A DNA stretch of 64,000 nucleotides from Schistosoma haematobium (Eukaryota; Platyhelminthes; Trematoda; Strigeidida; Schistosomatidae). The stretch is taken from assembly GCF_000699445.3 (NCBI RefSeq), contig NC_067198.1:32702536-32766535 (forward strand). The letters are read 5' to 3'. Under the pieces are notes generated by a model. It was not told the DNA's origin. It did no database searches and was given only the letters and a program-made list of their open reading frames with translations. Of the stretch, positions 44,752 to 56,164 are shown one piece after another. Position 1 is the stretch's first letter. The number at the start of each line of letters is the position of its first letter. Both the position numbers and the translations under genes were made by a program.

Positions 44752-44812
44752 TTCCGTTGTTATTTGACTGGTCTTCCCGGTTTCCCATATTGTCCGGACG
44801 TTCCATGTACCA

Positions 44813-46340
44813 TGATTTCGAAGTTACAAGCCTCTGTATTATCTTTAACTGATAATTAAATAGTTCGGCTAAATACTGGATTACCATAATTTTGTTATCA
44901 TTAATTCTAGATCTCATGAATTCTGTTTGTGTAAAACATCGTGTAGACCAACATCAACCTATTCCATTCATTTATCTAGGTAGTTGAATATTATGTGTGT
45001 GAAGAATGATATTGAAAAGAATTAAATTCAGATTGTTTATTTTTAAACACTTAGGTTTGTGCATCTACATTCAGGTATTTGTTTTTAGGATATTCGAAGA
45101 CCTAGAAACATAGTGTAACTAGTATCGATTAGTTGAACATGAATAACTGGTATTTATGGACAAACCATAACTCTGTTGTTAGTCATACTCACCACGATGA
45201 TGCGCATAACTGACGTCTCAATAAAGTTGTTATTTCTTCAGTTTTTAAAGGTGACTGTTACAAAACAAATCTTTAAATTTGTTTAAGTAACAAGAATAAA
45301 CAGTTTATTCTATATTTATTCAAATAGCTTAACGGGTTTCACTAGATATGATAAATATCCAATATCACCGATGAAATCAAACAATATGAAGAGTGTTATA
45401 CAAAAATATGGACGATTTTAAATTGAGTTTTGAAATTGTAGCCTATTGAGTGGTAACTCAGTAATTGAATGGCATCATTCTCAACCCAAGGCACTAAACC
45501 GACAATATGATGAATTTGAAACCTATTCCCAACTACTCTTATCTAGATAACTGAATAGTAATTGTAGTTTTTAATGTAAAAAGAAGACTTGGTGGAAATT
45601 TCATTACCTTCTCTAAAAATTCATTTAATTGAATTCTGACACAGTTCATATAGTGAACATTTAGCTTCGACCAAATATTTCCATATAGTATAACTACAAT
45701 TTATAAATAAACATTTTAAACAGTATCCTAAATCGTTCCTTCATCGCTATTACAATTACTCTTTGTTCCCGTTCTCTTCGATTCGATCTTCCCAATTTTC
45801 TGCTGCGATGTGTTGCCCTTCTGATTGGCTTTTTTAAAAAAAATCTTCAAAGTCAAAGGAATTGGATTGAAAGGAGGTTGAATAAAAATCTTATGCATTG
45901 CCGAATTTTTGACAACCCATCAAATGAAGCGCCAACTTTGTGTGTAAAAACAATACGTTTAACCTCTCATCCTTCCTAGGCCCTAATTTCCTTTTGTAGT
46001 ATATTTTAATTTTTTTCTTATTGTTACTGGTTTTTTAAATTAGTGTTTTGTAATTTTAAACCGTAATCAGTTTGCTTGATTGTTATTAAGTTTTTATTAT
46101 TATGACGATTATATTTATCTTTCTTTTTAATATCTGCCAGTTAGACAATTATCTTTCATAATTCAGACCCGTAAATTATTTCCATCTTCTCTTACCGCTT
46201 GATTGTTGAGTAACCTCATTTGATAGTAAGAGTTTCGAATCAATTTATGATGCAATCTCTTCTATCCTTTTATAGACATATATTTGCCATATAACTATAA
46301 TTGCGAGTTTATACGAATATTTGTCAATATTAGAGTGAAT
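44813..46340. other. AT-rich stretch, nothing firmly recognised
   Basis: A weak family D-like passage may lie at 45730-45810. Otherwise no feature. Confidence 0.45.
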
Positions 46341-46479
46341 ACATTAAAGAGGAAGAATGTATTTGTAAAATCTCAGTGAATGAATTTGATGTCAATCCAA
46401 CGTTTCACTTGGCAATTTGCTCCAGGCTTTTTCAAAGAAAAAACTGAGACTTTACAAATACATTCTTCCTCTTTAATGT
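46341..46479. repeat. 37-bp-arm palindrome enclosing a ribozyme-like Penelope terminal motif
   Basis: Arms 46341-46377 and 46443-46479 (landmark GAGGAAGAATGTATTTGTAA and its reverse complement, about two mismatches). The 65-base centre on the minus strand contains GTGAAACGTTGGATTG, the string also seen at 46650. It lies downstream of the Penelope-like relic on the same strand, so it may be part of its terminal repeat. Confidence 0.75.
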
Positions 46480-46634
46480 CTCACGTCAACTCGGTACCCA
46501 AATACTGCGAAACTATTCGATCAAATTTAGACGAAAGTTCCTATTCATTGGAATGAATAGTTTGACAAAAATTGGGCACCGAGTATAGAGAAGTCATTAT
46601 AAGTGAACATTATATTTGAAATAATCTTAACAAT

Positions 46635-46735
46635 TGAAATCAGAGTAATTCCAACGTTTCGTCCACCAAACTTGTCTGAGCTTCTTCAGGGTAATAATCA
46701 AAATCAAAGTCGTAAAAGAAATATATAGCGCTTAA
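46635..46735 (-). promoter_or_regulatory. possible Penelope-like terminal repeat with hammerhead-like core
   Basis: Minus strand reads CTGAAGA, about 22 bases, then GACGAAACGTTGG. CTGAAGA and GAAAC are the two strands of a hammerhead core, and Penelope-like elements are known to carry hammerheads in their terminal repeats. I cannot draw a convincing stem II, so the ribozyme call is tentative. Confidence 0.45.
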
Positions 46736-47203
46736 CAATCAAATCAAATCTATGCTGTGTTAATCTATTCATATTTAGATGCTGACCTTATTAAATTGAA
46801 TGACATGAGTCAGTTAAATGCGAATTATGTGAAAAGTTAACTATGTGAAAATAAATGACTGAATGAATTTTGTGTGTGTGTGTATGTGTAAGATTGAGTT
46901 ATAAATAGTTGATATTCGGTGTTAATTTGTTTTTATATGAAGGAAAAATAAAAGTGCAAGTTGAAGGTTGAAAAACTGTTTCTGAATCATCGATATGCAT
47001 GTAAAATGAGAAGCATTAGATACATGATTGTGTTGCTAAAATAATCCACATTAATTTCAGCCAGAATAACGATGCATGTGACATAAACAGGTTGGATAAA
47101 GAATGGGTCCAATTACTTGTTATCGAATATTGCCAAATAGTTGCTAGTTGAATATCATCCTTTCTGTTCAAGCTGTTCTTGTTCGTTCATATATGCAGTG
47201 CAT

Positions 47204-47422
47204 CTATCGACAATCTTTATGTGTCTTAAAACCTTTCTGAAGTATTTTGGTCCATTGAAAATTAATTTTGTGTCCTGTTTCCAACACATGTAACGCTGTC
47301 ACCGACTTATTCTCCAGTTTCTTTAGGTCGACCGAGGATTTGGGAACACTTTTCAAACATTGTTTGTGTTCCTTCAATCCCACATACACTGTACTACAAT
47401 CATGACAGCCGAACTCAGACAA
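47204..47422 (-). pseudogene. Penelope-like element: GIY-YIG endonuclease domain
   Basis: A 72-residue frame with CHDCSTVYVGLKEH, where YVG is the second half of the GIY-YIG signature, and ALHVLETGHKINF, the conserved H-x-GH block. This nuclease cuts target DNA for Penelope-like elements. The N-terminal half of the signature is out of frame. Confidence 0.75.
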
Positions 47423-47580
47423 TATTCTGTTGTTCTTCCTTTGGAAATCTAACCTTAACCTTCACTAATGCTGATCTTACGGTATCACAAGCCTGAAAAT
47501 ACACTCTTGATTTCTTTAGATGTTTTACTACGGTATAGGATGACCACAGTGAACTTCCAATCCTTCGGCGTACATTCTAG

Positions 47581-47778
47581 TTAAGCTTTTCTTTCATTTC
47601 TAATAATCTCTTTTAAAAACTCTTTGGGATGACTGTTATCCCTAAGCGTAGATAAAGCTTCCTTCAATTCAACTTGTTGGTCTTCCCTATCTGTAATGTG
47701 TTTAATACTTCTGTTAATTAAATTTTTACAACAGTAAATTTCGTACAGAGCGCATAAGCTGAGCCATAATCTAAGCAT
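47581..47778 (-). pseudogene. Penelope-like element: connector region
   Basis: A 65-residue frame with NRSIKHITDREDQQVELKEA and LRDNSHPKEFL, the helical connector between reverse transcriptase and endonuclease. It overlaps the preceding frame by 61 bases because of a frameshift. Confidence 0.65.
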
Positions 47779-48089
47779 CTCTCAGAATGTGTTGGTTTCC
47801 TGAATGCATTTAATTTCAATTTACTACTATTATGTCTTCGTTCAACCAAGCAATCGAGAAATGCTAGTTTTTCGTCAATGGATTCTACTTCCTTTGTTAG
47901 CTTAATGCTCTCCGAAATGCTGTTCACATTTTCAAACGATCCTTCTAAACTAACCCGTCTAATGATAATAAAAATGTTATCTACATACCGTAACCAGACT
48001 TTGGGTGGACATACACTTCTCGTGATTGCACTGACTTTTAGGGAATGCATGAATAAATTCGGTACCCTCGGAGAAACTGGTGAACCCAT
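47718..48089 (-). pseudogene. Penelope-like element: reverse transcriptase catalytic segment
   Basis: A 123-residue frame with MGSPVSPRVPNLFM (motif B) and VWLRYVDNIFII (motif C). The catalytic YVDD has become YVDN, losing one aspartate, so the enzyme would be inactive even without the frameshifts. Downstream AFLDCLVER and RKPTHSERCLDYGS match the conserved region after the palm. Confidence 0.88.
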
Positions 48090-48213
48090 TGCAACACCTT
48101 CTCTCTGTCTGTAAAGGTCTCCTCAAGATGTGAATAAGGTGGATCATAAACACAATTCCAAGTTATTATTAACTTCGGTTGGAGCTAACGTGCATCGTAA
48201 ATTCAAATCTGAG

Positions 48214-48450
48214 TCATTCTAAACAATCACAACTTTTATCCAATGCTATATTGATAGGTACATTAGTAAATGAGGAATATACATCAAAACTTGCCATCAT
48301 TTCATCCTCTTCTATATGGATCGTATTGATATTATTCTTGAACTCCATAGAGTTTTTAATTCCATGATTAATCAATTTGTCGTACGGTTGAAGTATCCTA
48401 CCTAAGTATTTCGCTAGATTGTATGTTAGTGCATTTGTAAAATCAATCAC
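48214..48450 (-). pseudogene. Penelope-like element: reverse transcriptase palm start
   Basis: A 78-residue frame with IDFTNALTYNLAKYLGRIL (compare the family SPTYNLAKYL block) and MASFDVYSSFTNVPI, which contains the first catalytic aspartate (SFDV..LFTNVP type). Stops and frameshifts precede and follow it. Confidence 0.85.
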
Positions 48451-48499
48451 TGCCCTTAGCGGACTATTATTCTTGTGAATCTTTGTCAGTCAATGGAAT

Positions 48500-48721
48500 C
48501 TACAAGGGTCTTGGTTTAATCGTTATCGACTGTGAGATTTTACTGGTTTCAGCCTTAAGTTTTTTAAGCGTTGTCCTACTTTTCGTTTCTTGTAGATATT
48601 CCCCGGCTTTTTTCTCGCAGTCCGTCTTATTCACATAAATACAGATGTACAGCTTAAGTAAATGATTTCGTCGAAAAGAAAATTTTCTTCGCTGAATTCT
48701 CTTTATTTTATTCAACGACAC
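48500..48721 (-). pseudogene. Penelope-like element: N-terminal part of the reverse transcriptase
   Basis: A 73-residue frame rich in Lys and Arg, ending just before a region whose continuation in another frame reads CRFH-stop-LTKIHKNNSPLRAV, the typical Penelope GLPKIHK-PLRPI block. Part of a decayed element running to about 47204. Confidence 0.75.
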
Positions 48722-49289
48722 AATGGTTTATTTTAATCATCTAGAGAATATTTGTTAGGTTTCATGACGTCCGTAGTCAATCACTCACTATTATTCCTTA
48801 TTACGCGATAAATTACTGTATGATTATAAACCCTAATATTGAATTAAGTACTAACCATGACGATGTTACTGCAATATTTACCAATGGAATCATAAAATTT
48901 TATCGTAAACAAAAAATGTTGCTCAGTTTATTCGATAATATCGATAACAAAGCATCATAAAACTCAATTAATGTAGAAATCTTAACAGGCTATTTATGAT
49001 ACACTCTAATGTATGAAATCATTATCCGTTAAGTTTCACTGATGAATATGAAGACAATTCTCTTAACAGTTGAAGAGCTTTTAAAAAAGTGGACACTAGT
49101 AACATGATTCACCATAGTTTGTGAAATGTCAACAACGTGCATCCACAAACCCTCCTGAATCAAACCTGTGACCTTCCCTGAAGATATTATATATATATTT
49201 ATATACATACGTATGTACATAATGATGTCACCTAACGGTCAGTATAAACGCAAAGTAAAATAGAAACATGTAGCGAGGAATGTAGTGAA
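48722..49289. other. AT-rich stretch, nothing recognised
   Basis: No 5' terminal repeat for the Penelope-like element was recognised here. Confidence 0.5.
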
Positions 49290-49495
49290 ATGTAAATTTA
49301 ACGGTTGAATTAATGAGTCGATCTAAGCTAACCCACCATTGAAAAAATTGAAGCACTGGACAGCCATTTCGTCGCAATATAGGACTCTTCAGTAGTGAGC
49401 ACACACAATTCCGCACGTTGGACTCGAACCTAGGATCTTTGGTCGTGAATCCAACCGTTACTGTACTACAATCTCCACAAACCCCCATTCCGACA
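49290..49495 (-). repeat. type B ribozyme SINE, partial, with inverted end
   Basis: Minus strand: B-box remnant (GGTTCGAGTCC), hammerhead motif (49353-49398), tail CATTAATTCAACC. The far end (about 49470-49495) carries TACAATCTCCACAAACCCCC, the terminal motif in the opposite orientation. Confidence 0.75.
49353..49398 (-). ncRNA. hammerhead motif of type B SINE, near-complete core
   Basis: Core box CTGAAGA, GAAA and GTC are present. Stem II has three pairs plus a C-C mismatch; stem I has a mismatch next to the core. Probably weak. Confidence 0.65.
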
Positions 49496-50614
49496 AGGAA
49501 TGTAAATATGTTTACCATGAGATTAAAGAAATTTAGACAAAGAAATTCGTACACTTCAGTTCACATCAGTCTCTCTCTGTGAATTCTTTCATGATATCAC
49601 AAACGTCTTTAGAAGTTATTACACTACCCTATCATAATCTACATAAAAATGTGGTTGAACGAAATTGTCAGATAATTACTCAAGTAATTTTTACTTGAAT
49701 TTGACAGTCTACTTGAGTATGAACGCACCAAAGTGTACTGTCTTTCCAGTGCATAACAAATAACAAGGTTTGCATAGAAGCTTTCTAAAAAGAGAGAATT
49801 CGAACCAGTCGTTAGTGATTTGTGTTTTGACTACAGAACAAGTATTATTTTCATTAGTCTATATTATTTCAGATATTTTTTATAAATGTATTTTTTTTAT
49901 TAGTGTGTTCATTACACAAGCATCATTTAACTTGATGTATTTGGAGGTAATTAGTACACAAAAGCACCAAAATCTTCTATCTCGATCCTGTTTGGCTAAG
50001 CGATACAGTGGAGATATTTCTATCAATAATCAATTCGGATAACGTTGAAAATAACAAACATTTTCAAGAAGTGAATCCAGCAATTTCAGTCCAGTTCAAT
50101 TAGTTGTAAGCTAATAGTGGCATAGAAATATGTAGAAGCATACACGTGTAGTCTATACATCATAAACATATATATGAATTGTAGGTAACAATATCAAGGT
50201 TGTATTTGATAGTTTCAAATAAATTGAGTACTGGGTGAGAAGTTAATTATATATATATATATATGTTTTATCCGAATGAGTAGAGAACTTGTATTTCTGA
50301 CGTTTCATGACTTAATGTAAGCCACTTCTCCAGAATAAATGAATGACCGAATTAAATCAACACAAGTTTTAATAATGCAAAGGAAACAATGCAGAATATT
50401 TCTAGTAAAATCAAATTATATTTATTATATATATGAATTCATTTTAGTCTATTGAAGTACTGAACTATAAACAATAATGTAATAAAAAACAACAATTATA
50501 AATGATGAAGGGATGTTCGCCCTCATACTACTAAACCAACTGTTTTACCTCTGAAATTTTCTGATAAAAAAAATTAGCATTTTTTATTTGCACAAAATAA
50601 TTTTTTATTTGATA
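49496..50614. other. AT-rich stretch with a TA microsatellite
   Basis: Short TA run at about 50246-50264. A 90-residue frame at 49770-50042 has no recognisable features and AT-driven composition. Confidence 0.5.
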
Positions 50615-50718
50615 GTTGTATTCATGCGTCAATTGAAGCTCGACCACCATGGAAAACCTGGAATCACTGGAAGGCCGTTTCGTCCTAGTACGGGACTCCT
50701 CAGCAGTACGCATCCACG
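50615..50718 (-). repeat. type B ribozyme SINE, left part of a fold-back pair
   Basis: Minus orientation tail and ribozyme (50663-50708). The ribozyme keeps CTGAGGA, stem II GTCC/GGAC, GAAA and a TTC triplet. It ends at 50718, where a plus-orientation copy starts. Confidence 0.8.
50663..50708 (-). ncRNA. hammerhead motif of type B SINE with UUC cleavage triplet
   Basis: All catalytic boxes are intact and stem II is perfect. The cleavage triplet is UUC, which fits the NUH rule, at the cost of one stem III pair. Stem I retains five pairs including a G-U. Confidence 0.7.
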
Positions 50719-51055
50719 ATCCCAGTGGACCAGCGGTGTTCAACCAGGTCTGTTGTGGGGCAGTTACTCACTGAAGACAATCATGGTCGGTGGCGCGATT
50801 TCGTGAACTCGTTGAAGTTAGACATCAACACCGTTGGTTGCCGGTTCAATGGTCTAGAGGTTAAGCGCTTGCTCGTGGGACCGATAGGTCCTGGGTTCGA
50901 ATCTCGCGGGGCGGGATTGTGGATACACACTGCCGAAGAGTCATATACTAGGATGAAACGGCCATCCAATGCTTCTAGGTTCTCCATGATGGTCTAGCTT
51001 TAATCGACTCACGAATTCAACTATTAAATTACTACAATCTCCACAAAACCCCATT
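50719..51055 (+). repeat. type B ribozyme SINE, right part of the fold-back pair
   Basis: Plus orientation from AGTGGACCAGCGGTGTTCAA through the tRNA-like region (AATGGTCTAGAGGTTAAGCG, B box GGTTCGAATC) and a dead hammerhead (core CCGAAGA, triplet ATC) to the terminal ACAATCTCCACAAAACCCC. Confidence 0.8.
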
Positions 51056-51356
51056 TCTCATAATTTTTTATTTGACGTCAGAATTTATCCGTTTTTTTCA
51101 ATTTTAAGAGTTTTATTTTGTAAAAATCAATTTAATACTTTTTGAAGTTTTCAATGTATTTCATTGTCTCAAGGTTATTATTTAAATGTCTGATTTTATA
51201 AATTTCAAAACTAACGGATTCTTAAGAAGTTTACGGATTTAAACAAAACTATTAAATTTTTATGCTTAAATTGAATATAAAAGGAAATAAGAAAACTAAA
51301 TATAATCTAAACTAATATTCCACTTGTATAGTGAATGAATGGATAAAATTTGTGGG

Positions 51357-51631
51357 TGAGACTATAATTTATGGACAACCTTTGGGCGACGTCAGACTGA
51401 CCTTGAGAGTCTCCACTTAATAAGCAGGACTAAATGAGGTTTATGAACTTGTGTGAGGAATTGAACGTATGATTTACAGTTGATGATTAAAGTTAGAAAT
51501 TAGTTTTCATCATGAACTAACATTAGCTATTATGCTAACACTCTATTCATCCGAATGAATGAGTGAATTTTGCGCCAAAATCGGAAACCTGTTATCTTAT
51601 ATCTGATTGGTTAGTCCATAAATTATTGTCT
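51357..51631 (+). repeat. MITE-like repeat with terminal inverted repeats (copy 1)
   Basis: Ends GAGACTATAATTTATGGAC (51357-51375) and GTCCATAAATTATTGTCTC (about 51613-51631) are inverted copies with one mismatch. The interior holds TTTGCGCCAAAATC. No coding capacity. Three other copies occur at 52228, 53518 and 62287. The transposase family cannot be told from this. Confidence 0.75.
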
Positions 51632-52227
51632 CGCCAATTTGTGTTATAACTTTATATACATTTATGACAATTGCAGAGAATTCTGAATTAAAGTATTTAT
51701 CCTTGTAAATGATTGAATTAAGGTATTTTTTAAAAAAAAATGGTTATTTCTTTATCCAATAACTGAAATTACTTAGAGAAATAATGAAAAAAACATAATC
51801 GAGACAATTCGCCATTTTTGTTTGTGACTAGTCAGTAGAGTACAATCACAATATTATCACAGATTTAACTGTGTAACTGAAGCCCTCATAAAGCTCATAG
51901 ATTTAAGATCATTGAATAATTGTTTCATTTTAGGGCTGCGACTGGGTTCACACTATGTGTACACAACTTTAAACAACATCAAACCCAGAACTTGTATTTG
52001 ATTAACGAACTTATTTCGTTAATTAATAAGATCCTTCAAATGATTACATTATCTGTTGACAACTGGTTTTAATAAAGATAATCAATAAACCTCAATACCT
52101 TGTAGAAATATTTATCTGCTTAAATTTATGAATAGCATCTTCGTTATCTAATTAAAAGTTTAATCGATAACTTGAAGTTTACGCTTGCAATTTAAGTAAT
52201 TCATAAACATTTTATTGAAATTCCGAC
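51632..52227. other. AT-rich spacer, nothing recognised
   Basis: No feature supported. Confidence 0.5.
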
Positions 52228-52513
52228 GAGATTATTACTTATCGACGAACCAATCAGATTTAAGATAACAAATCTTGGGTTTTGGCGCGAAATTAATCTA
52301 TTCATTTGACTAAATAGCTTTACGGCATTATAGTCGATATCGGTTGGTAATGATAACCTTAAATCTAATTCTTAACCTTAACCATCAAATGTAAATAATA
52401 ATCCTGATTCTTCACAATGGTTTATAACCCTCATTTAGTCCTAGTTAGCAGGTGGACATTTTCAAGGTCACTTCGACACCGCTCAAAGTTCGTCCATAAA
52501 TTATAGTTTCCAC
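52228..52513 (-). repeat. MITE-like repeat (copy 2, opposite orientation)
   Basis: Left end GAGATTATTACTTATCGAC; right end GTCCATAAATTATAGTTTCC. Interior GGGTTTTGGCGCGAAATT is the reverse of the motif in copy 1. Confidence 0.7.
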
Positions 52514-53517
52514 AAAATTCTCTTCAGAAAAGTTGGTAAAGTCTACATATTATTATCATCATAAAACTGTAATCTGAAACCAATTAAAAGTATTATCGAT
52601 GAAATTACTGTACAAGTTTTCGGTTTGTCCAAAAATCAGTTTCTTCTTTTCCTTTTCCCGAATTCGTCCATTGTTTTTTATTTATTCAGTAATCCATGTT
52701 AGAGAAAAAGTGATATCGCTAAATTTGTTTACAACTAAACTTTATGAAATTAGTTTCATCATAATGATCTTCTGTATGTGAACTTACGATTGGTCATATA
52801 CATTATTATTATTATTATTATTATTACTTATGTTACTACCATTAAACATCACAAATAAGTTACAACGAAACTAGTAATTGCAATTTGTATGACAACTGAA
52901 CTCGATTAAAGGTTATTGTAACCAGGAAACACTTAAGCACTAATATTAAACCAACATTATCATAGTCATTATTATTCACAATCGTTAACTAAATAAAAAT
53001 TGTTGTTTCTTTGAAGTATTTCTTTTTATGTAATAAATGAATGTTGTTCAAAGATCAAATAGTTAAAGAAACGTTGTAAAAAGCAGAAAAATTCCATCAA
53101 TAAAATTCTTGATTAATTAGTTTTATTTCATGTTCCATAATCGATTTCCGAATATCGTTAACATTAAATGATAAAGTTGAATGATTATTTTGTAATTTGT
53201 TTAATATGAAAGCAATCTTAATGATTATATGAAAATTAACATAACAAGATTTTTTAAAACATGACAGTTTGTTACTGTCAAAACAATTGATAACTGACTG
53301 ATTATCATCCCTGTTGCTATGGCTTCGAGTGTTGGATCAATTTGAATTTCTATATACGAGCAAAAAATAGGAGTTAATACCAAATGATATTATTTTATAT
53401 AATGGTGGTGAACATTAACAATAAGAGTCAAGTGAAAAGGAAATCTGTATATTTTATTGTTAAGTCTATTGTAAAAACCATTGTAACAAAGTATTGAAAA
53501 TGGATTTTTCAATAAAA
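52514..53517. other. AT-rich spacer with ATT microsatellite
   Basis: ATT run at about 52803-52827; no other feature. Confidence 0.55.
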
Positions 53518-53780
53518 CTATGATTTGGGGACGTAAGATAGGGAGTCTTAAATTTTGGCACGATATTCATTTATCCCTGTGGATAAATAGCGCTTTGGCA
53601 TTATAGTGGATATCAGTTAGTGATGAAAACATGAAATTTAATTTCTCCAACTGATAATCCTAATCCTTATTCCTCAAACTAAATTGTAACCCTCATTTAG
53701 CCCTAGTAGATTAGTCAACATCTTTAAGGTCACTTAAACTTCACTCAAAGACCATTCATAAATTATAGTCTCACCAATTT
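53518..53780 (-). repeat. MITE-like repeat (copy 3)
   Basis: Interior AATTTTGGCACGATATTC and AACCCTCATTTAGCCCTAG match copy 2; right end CATAAATTATAGTCTC. Left end is decayed. Confidence 0.65.
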
Positions 53781-54124
53781 TTCTCACAATTATTATGCTT
53801 CTTTTTGTGTGAAGTAGTATTAGACTCAAATTAGTTATTGTTGTAATATTAATAGTGGTATTAGGAATAGTAGTAAGAATAGTGATGATAGTAATATTCT
53901 TCAATGATCAAACGTAATTTTTAAAGACAGATTACATTATCTCACCAAAATAATCTTCAAAGTTGGTATAACCACGTAATAATACTTCATAAATGATTAT
54001 TATTTGCTTATTATTTTCTACAGTTAAGATTAAATGAATGAATCAAGCAGAAATAATTGAATAAATCGACAATATTATTTGAACATTATACGTTAAATTA
54101 AAGATTCAATTGATCAGTAATTAG

Positions 54125-54580
54125 TATCGAAAAGGGTTTGGTGGATATTATAGTAATTTCAATGGCTGAGATCATAAGTCAATTGAAGCTAGAACACCAT
54201 GGAAAACCTGGAAGCACTGGACGGCCATTTCGTCCTTGAATTACACTCATCACCACTGCGCATCCAAGATCCCACATCACCAGATTCCAACCCGCGAACT
54301 ATCGAGCACGCACACGAACCATTAACATCCAGACCACTGAACCGGCCAGTATCCAACAGTGTTAATGTATAACTTCAACTAATCCACAAAATTGAGCGAC
54401 ACATTCACCATTGTCTTCAGTGAGTTAATATCTCACAACAGACGTGATTGAACTCCACTGGTCAGTGCTTCTCACTAGAACTGCATGAAATACCTGTTGA
54501 AGCCAGTCACTAGTGAGCATATGTTGATTAGTATCCGAAGGGGTTTTGTTGATTTTATAGTAATTTTTTATAGTTGAGAT
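54125..54580 (-). repeat. type B ribozyme SINE, long form, subfamily with inactivated ribozyme
   Basis: Full-length unit on the minus strand, from the terminal CGGATACTAATCAACATATG through GTGACCAGTGGAGTTCAATC and the tRNA-like region to the tail. The ribozyme has CAGTGGTGATGAG where CACTGCTGAGGAG is expected, which destroys stem I and the invariant C. The same three changes are in the 60425-60835 copy. Confidence 0.82.
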
Positions 54581-54655
54581 CATGCGTCGAAACGGCCGTC
54601 AAATGCTTCCAGGTTTTCAATAGTGGTCTAGCTTCAATTTACTCATGATAAGTTG
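54581..54655 (+). repeat. type B SINE ribozyme 3' half and tail, inverted relative to the preceding unit
   Basis: After GAGATCATGCGT the strand switches: CGAAACGGCCGTCAAATGC, then the tail in plus orientation. Together with 54125-54580 it forms a tail-to-tail fold-back. Confidence 0.75.
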
Positions 54656-55689
54656 TTTACAATGTAATCGAACGAATTGGAAATCACTCTACTCCTGATT
54701 ATATATGAAGAATGTACTCTACTATTATCAATAAACTTAAGTTACATGACGAAAATGAAATTATTTCAGTCGTTTTCTTTAAAAATTACATCTTTTGATT
54801 AACTTTAACAAAAGGCGAATGACAATGTTTGTAGAAAATATGACTATATCACTAGGTATGTTGGTGATTTCTTCTTACATTTACATATAAGATAATTCTA
54901 GTTAATTGAAAATATGATTAATTGAATCCATTGAATTCTAAATAATTTAACAATTAAACATTAGCTCTTTTGATTACCGTGTCGTATCTTTTTATACGTT
55001 GAATAGATCATTGTCATACTATTCATCAGGATTCTGGAATTATCTCTGCTTTGCATTACCATTAATTTGAGCTTCCTTACAAGTTTACTCTCTAAAGAAT
55101 TTATCTTTCATATCATATATTAACTTAAGTTAAACAAATATTAAAAACCACAAAACATAGAACAGTTATTTCATTCTATTGTGTGATCCTTCATTAGTGC
55201 ACATCAATAAGCCTACTAGGACTTGACCTCGAGATCTCTATGCTTTGCAATGTGTGATAACCTTCAAATCTCGATTCTCTCTTATTTGAAGGGTAATTCA
55301 TTTCTTAAATTACCAAATATTCTAATAATATTTCAAACTAATGAAACGTATTAACTTACTTGTTACTATCAAGAGAAAACAACGAAATACCACTGTGTAT
55401 TGGTTTGAAATACCTTAACAGTTCGAATGTTGGATACAGTTTAAGTGTAGTAAAATAATTATTTACCTACTTTTGAATTTGAACAAATTAATAAAATTAA
55501 TTAAAAGAATAAATTTTTAAATATAAATCTTAGTTAATCAGTTTATTTCTCAGAATCAGTGGTTTAGCTTGATCATTTCTAAAGACTATTTCTAATCCAC
55601 TTACATATATAACATTATTTTTGATTTAAAAGTATTTGTCTTTTATATACTTCACTTAGGAATGAAGAACTTATAATTTGAATGTGAGC
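54656..55689. other. AT-rich stretch, nothing recognised
   Basis: No feature supported. Confidence 0.5.
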
Positions 55690-55703
55690 ATAAACTATAC
55701 AAA

Positions 55704-55828
55704 ATTCCGTCTGGAGCCCTTCCGGGGGCTATTCCCAGTCCCAAGCCCGGATAAAGGAGGAGGGTTGGGCATAGGGTTAGCGACCCTATCCCGTAGAAAA
55801 CTAACTCGCTAAAAAACCACTAATCAGT
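55704..55828 (+). mobile_element. leader-only RTE-derived retroposon (copy c) with perfect target duplication
   Basis: A 125-bp unit from ATTCCGTCTGGAGCC to CTAATCAGT, matching only the RTE leader. It is bounded by a perfect 14-bp direct repeat ATAAACTATACAAA (55690-55703 and 55829-55842). No coding sequence. The clean duplication shows it moved as a short RNA copy. Confidence 0.9.
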
Positions 55829-56164
55829 ATAAACTATACAAAGAACCTTTGTATCTTTATTTCTATATAACATGTAAAATTCACACAAAGTTTATTTGTT
55901 ATAGACTTTAATTTTTGTCTAAAGTAAATAGAATTCCATTATTACTGAATACTAAGATATTGTTTTTCTGTGTTTGTATTTATGTGTAAATAATGTAAGT
56001 CATGGTGATAATTTAACGAGATTAGTTTTAAAGAGAATTATTTACAAAAAAATAAACGGTACTGTGGTTTGTTTATTGACTCAATTGTAAAATATAACTT
56101 TTAATATAAGACAAAAAAAGTAAATGGAAATGCATATAAGTATGAAATTAAAATAACAGGTTTC

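Larger units (their letters stand above)
41820..44812 (-). mobile_element. RTE-clade (SR2-like) retrotransposon, 5'-truncated, inactive (copy 2)
   Basis: About 3 kb on the minus strand, lacking the leader and the first part of the endonuclease (breaks off at about 44812). Bases 42236-43024 match copy 1 (13213-14001) at a constant offset of 29,023 with at least one substitution (GAGTC/GACTC). A second near-identical block is 43190-44495. Elsewhere divergence is roughly ten percent. It shares several disabling frameshifts with copy 1 but has its own one-base deletion near 43349. Confidence 0.92.

Noticed and set aside
49770..50042. 90-residue plus-strand frame with hydrophobic stretch
   Set aside because: AT-rich composition yields Phe/Ile/Leu-rich frames by chance; no motif, no supporting context.
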